Positions 6,651 through 7,733 of a DNA stretch of 7,733 nt are shown here, piece by piece (position 1 is the first letter of the stretch; the number at the start of each line of letters is the position of its first letter). Location of the stretch: NCBI GenBank assembly GCA_902464115.1, contig CABQIF010000104.1, forward strand, positions 1 to 7,733, given 5' to 3'. The notes below the pieces were generated by a model. It was not told the origin of the DNA. It ran no database searches and saw only the letters and a list, made by a program, of their open reading frames with translations. This DNA comes from an uncultured Ruminococcus sp. GTDB lineage: Bacteria > Bacillota > Clostridia > Oscillospirales > Ruminococcaceae. A program made the translations under genes and the position numbers.

Positions 6651-7094
6651 ATGAATCGGAAGAAAACAGCGGGTTTGCTTGTCGCTGCAATGGGATTATC
6701 GTTGGCATTGACAGGATGCGGAGAAACAACCGTACAGGTGGAAGGCTTGCCACAGGAATTTCATGCTTATGAAGACAATGGCGATGTCAACAGCACCATA
6801 ACCATTGACAATGTGGATTATACAATTGAGGACGATCCGTATCTCAAGAAGCAGCAGGATATTACTGTCACGATTTCTGGGTCTTATACTTATGTAAATG
6901 AAGATGCAACAGCGACACAGGCACCGGAAATTGCAGTTCAGTTGGTGGACAAGAAGGGAAATGCTACAGATACAAATCACGTAGGAAAAGTTAGCATGAC
7001 CAAAAAAGAGGTCGGAGAGGCATATGAAGATACCTATACGTTTTCTGTTTCCGAGGGTGGAGCATACACAGTAAAATTGACAGAGAAAAAATAA
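6651..7094 (+). CDS. Small predicted lipoprotein of unknown function
   Basis: This 147-residue protein begins with a lipoprotein signal peptide: positive MNRKK, a hydrophobic core (about 6-20), and the lipobox LTGC with lipidated Cys23. After cleavage it should be anchored to the outer face of the membrane. The mature part (about 124 residues) is hydrophilic and rich in Thr, Val, Asp and Glu. It has alternating patterns such as STITIDNVDYTI, ITVTISGSYTYV and AYTVKLTEKK that suggest a beta-sandwich, perhaps Ig-like; that fold is inferred. I recognise no family. ATG 6651 is preferred because GAAAGGG (6636-6642) lies eight bases upstream and a proper signal peptide starts there; a TTG at 6627 in frame would add eight non-signal residues. 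It stands alone with its own promoter. The role cannot be told from its neighbours. Confidence 0.82.
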   Translation: MNRKKTAGLLVAAMGLSLALTGCGETTVQVEGLPQEFHAYEDNGDVNSTITIDNVDYTIEDDPYLKKQQDITVTISGSYTYVNEDATATQAPEIAVQLVDKKGNATDTNHVGKVSMTKKEVGEAYEDTYTFSVSEGGAYTVKLTEKK

Positions 7095-7114
7095 CTACAA
7101 AAATCATATCAGAA

Positions 7115-7145
7115 AAGACAGCATCAATGTTTGTTGGGCTGTCTT
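7115..7145 (+). terminator. Weak hairpin after the lipoprotein gene
   Basis: AAGACAGC (7115-7122) pairs perfectly with GCTGTCTT (7138-7145) around a 15-base loop, 20 bases after the lipoprotein stop. The stem position suits a terminator, but no T-run follows (CGTGCAAAAAG), so efficient intrinsic termination is doubtful. Confidence 0.3.
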
Positions 7146-7251
7146 CGTGCAAAAAGTTATTCGGGCAGTAAGTTCAGAACAGAAACTTGCAGAATCTCTG
7201 CCAGTGCAACAAGAAAATCAAAACAAATAAGGTCTGCGAAGGAGAAGTTTT

Positions 7252-7353
7252 ATGAAAATATGTCCAAATTGTCAAAAACAAAATCCAGATGAGGCACAGA
7301 CTTGTCTATGCGGTTATTCATTTGAGCAGAATGGAGAAAAGGAGTGTTCGTAA
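7252..7353 (+). CDS. Zinc-ribbon peptide, probably the 5' part of a frameshifted gene
   Basis: A 33-residue frame starts at ATG 7252 with a good SD (AAGGAG, 7239-7244) seven bases upstream. It encodes MKICPNCQKQNPDEAQTC followed by LCGYSF. The cysteines CPNC (4 and 7) and CLCG (18 and 20) form a zinc-ribbon knuckle pair. Such ribbons usually sit at the N-terminus of small bacterial membrane proteins, where hydrophobic helices follow. Here the frame stops at 7351, while a two-helix membrane segment continues in the next frame across it. I therefore read it as the first exon-like piece of a gene broken by one extra base, most simply in the A-run 7337-7340. It could also be a genuine micro-protein. 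Its SD is the best in this area. Confidence 0.6.
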   Translation: MKICPNCQKQNPDEAQTCLCGYSFEQNGEKECS

Positions 7354-7576
7354 AGATGCGATAGATTACGTTCTTTATGCTCTATGCTTTCTTTTGCCAT
7401 TTATGGTAGGCAGTATCCTTGGAAATGGTCTTATATCTGCATTAAGTGGTATCATATCTCCTAACTTGTTGAGACATCGAAATGGTTATGCTGGTGTTCT
7501 GGCTTGGATACTTAGTATATTAGGATTTATTATTGGAATTGTTATTTTTGCAAATAGAAATAATACGTATTTTTGA
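7331..7576 (+). pseudogene. Membrane-helix part of the split zinc-ribbon gene
   Basis: This frame, one base out of register with the zinc ribbon, encodes about 81 residues from ATG 7331. It has a positive start (MEKRSVRK), a long hydrophobic region (about 13-44, possibly one or two helices), a basic loop (LLRHRNG), and a second clear helix (about 55-74, GVLAWILSILGFIIGIVIFA). It has no convincing SD for ATG 7331, and no in-frame ATG, GTG or TTG follows the SD-like AAAAGGAG at 7337-7344. Independent translation therefore looks poor. Zinc ribbon plus membrane helices is a common small-protein layout, so the two frames probably belong to one gene. The region is much more AT-rich than the pho operon. 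Family and function are not recognised. Confidence 0.55.
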
Positions 7577-7662
7577 TAATTGTGGAGCAAAAAAGTGCAG
7601 ACAGTGCTTCCGTTCTGTATTATGCAGCTCAGTTGAAGCAGAAGGAAAACAAGGAATCATGA
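7564..7662 (+). pseudogene. Possible C-terminal tail of the same broken gene
   Basis: Back in the frame of the zinc ribbon, an open stretch without a start signal reads YVFLIIVEQKSADSASVLYY and then a charged end, QLKQKENKES, with its stop at 7660. It begins where the membrane frame ends (TGA 7574) and closes nine bases before a strong terminator. One missing base in the T-run 7570-7574 would join it to the membrane segment. Amino-acid composition looks coding-like, but the stretch is short, so this is tentative. Confidence 0.35.
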
Positions 7663-7671
7663 AACAAAAAT

Positions 7672-7705
7672 CGTCCTGATATAGAAAGTATCGGGGCGTT
7701 TTTTT
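7672..7705 (+). terminator. Strong intrinsic terminator
   Basis: CGTCCTGATA (7672-7681) pairs with TATCGGGGCG (7689-7698) over ten positions, two of them G-U, around a 7-base loop. Seven T follow (7699-7705). An A-run before the left arm (7666-7670) may let it work on the opposite strand too. It marks the end of the zinc-ribbon/membrane gene. Confidence 0.9.
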
Positions 7706-7733
7706 GCAAAATAGGTAAAAAGAAGCTTGCAGT

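Noticed and set aside
7356..7364. ATG after the AAAAGGAG at 7337-7344 as the start of a separate membrane gene.
   Set aside because: It reads ATG-CGA-TAG and stops after two codons, in neither of the two real frames.
1..7733. CRISPR array, insertion sequence, prophage, toxin-antitoxin or defence genes.
   Set aside because: No tandem repeats with spacers, no transposase or integrase motifs, and no recognisable toxin, antitoxin or nuclease frame was seen on either strand.

Overview
The window looks like chromosome from a low-to-mid GC Gram-positive of the class Clostridia, perhaps a Ruminococcus or related Oscillospiraceae. The signs are strong AGGAGG-type Shine-Dalgarno (SD) sites, a Gram-positive-style lipoprotein, U-tract intrinsic terminators, and a phosphate regulon kinase of Bacillus/Clostridium design. 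That placement is inferred from style; no rRNA or other firm marker is present.

Bases 1-4391 (plus strand) are the 3' part of a phosphate-uptake and phosphate-signalling operon: the end of pstA (permease), pstB (ATPase), phoU (negative modulator), then a PhoP/PhoB-type response regulator and a PhoR-type histidine kinase. Gaps are short (20, 1 and 54 bases, then a 4-base overlap), so one transcript is likely. It ends at a strong terminator (4409-4456). pstS, pstC and the operon promoter would lie to the left, outside the window. Transporter, PhoU and two-component system together form the usual loop in which flux through Pst is reported by PhoU to PhoR, and PhoR controls the regulator.

Bases 4558-6279 (minus strand) encode a long-type phospho-sugar mutase (PgcA-like), convergent with the pho operon. 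The two share a bidirectional terminator at 4481-4533. The gene has its own extended -10 promoter.

Bases 6280-6650 form an AT-rich divergent intergenic region with a promoter for each flanking gene and a 7-base perfect inverted repeat.

Bases 6651-7094 (plus) encode a small unrecognised lipoprotein. Bases 7252-7662 (plus) hold a zinc-ribbon plus membrane-helix gene that appears broken by two single-base shifts, followed by a strong terminator at 7672-7705. This end is clearly more AT-rich than the pho genes.

I see no CRISPR array, mobile element, rRNA, tRNA or evident undescribed system. Most of the window is ordinary core metabolism; the least explained part is the right end, from about 6.3 kb onward.
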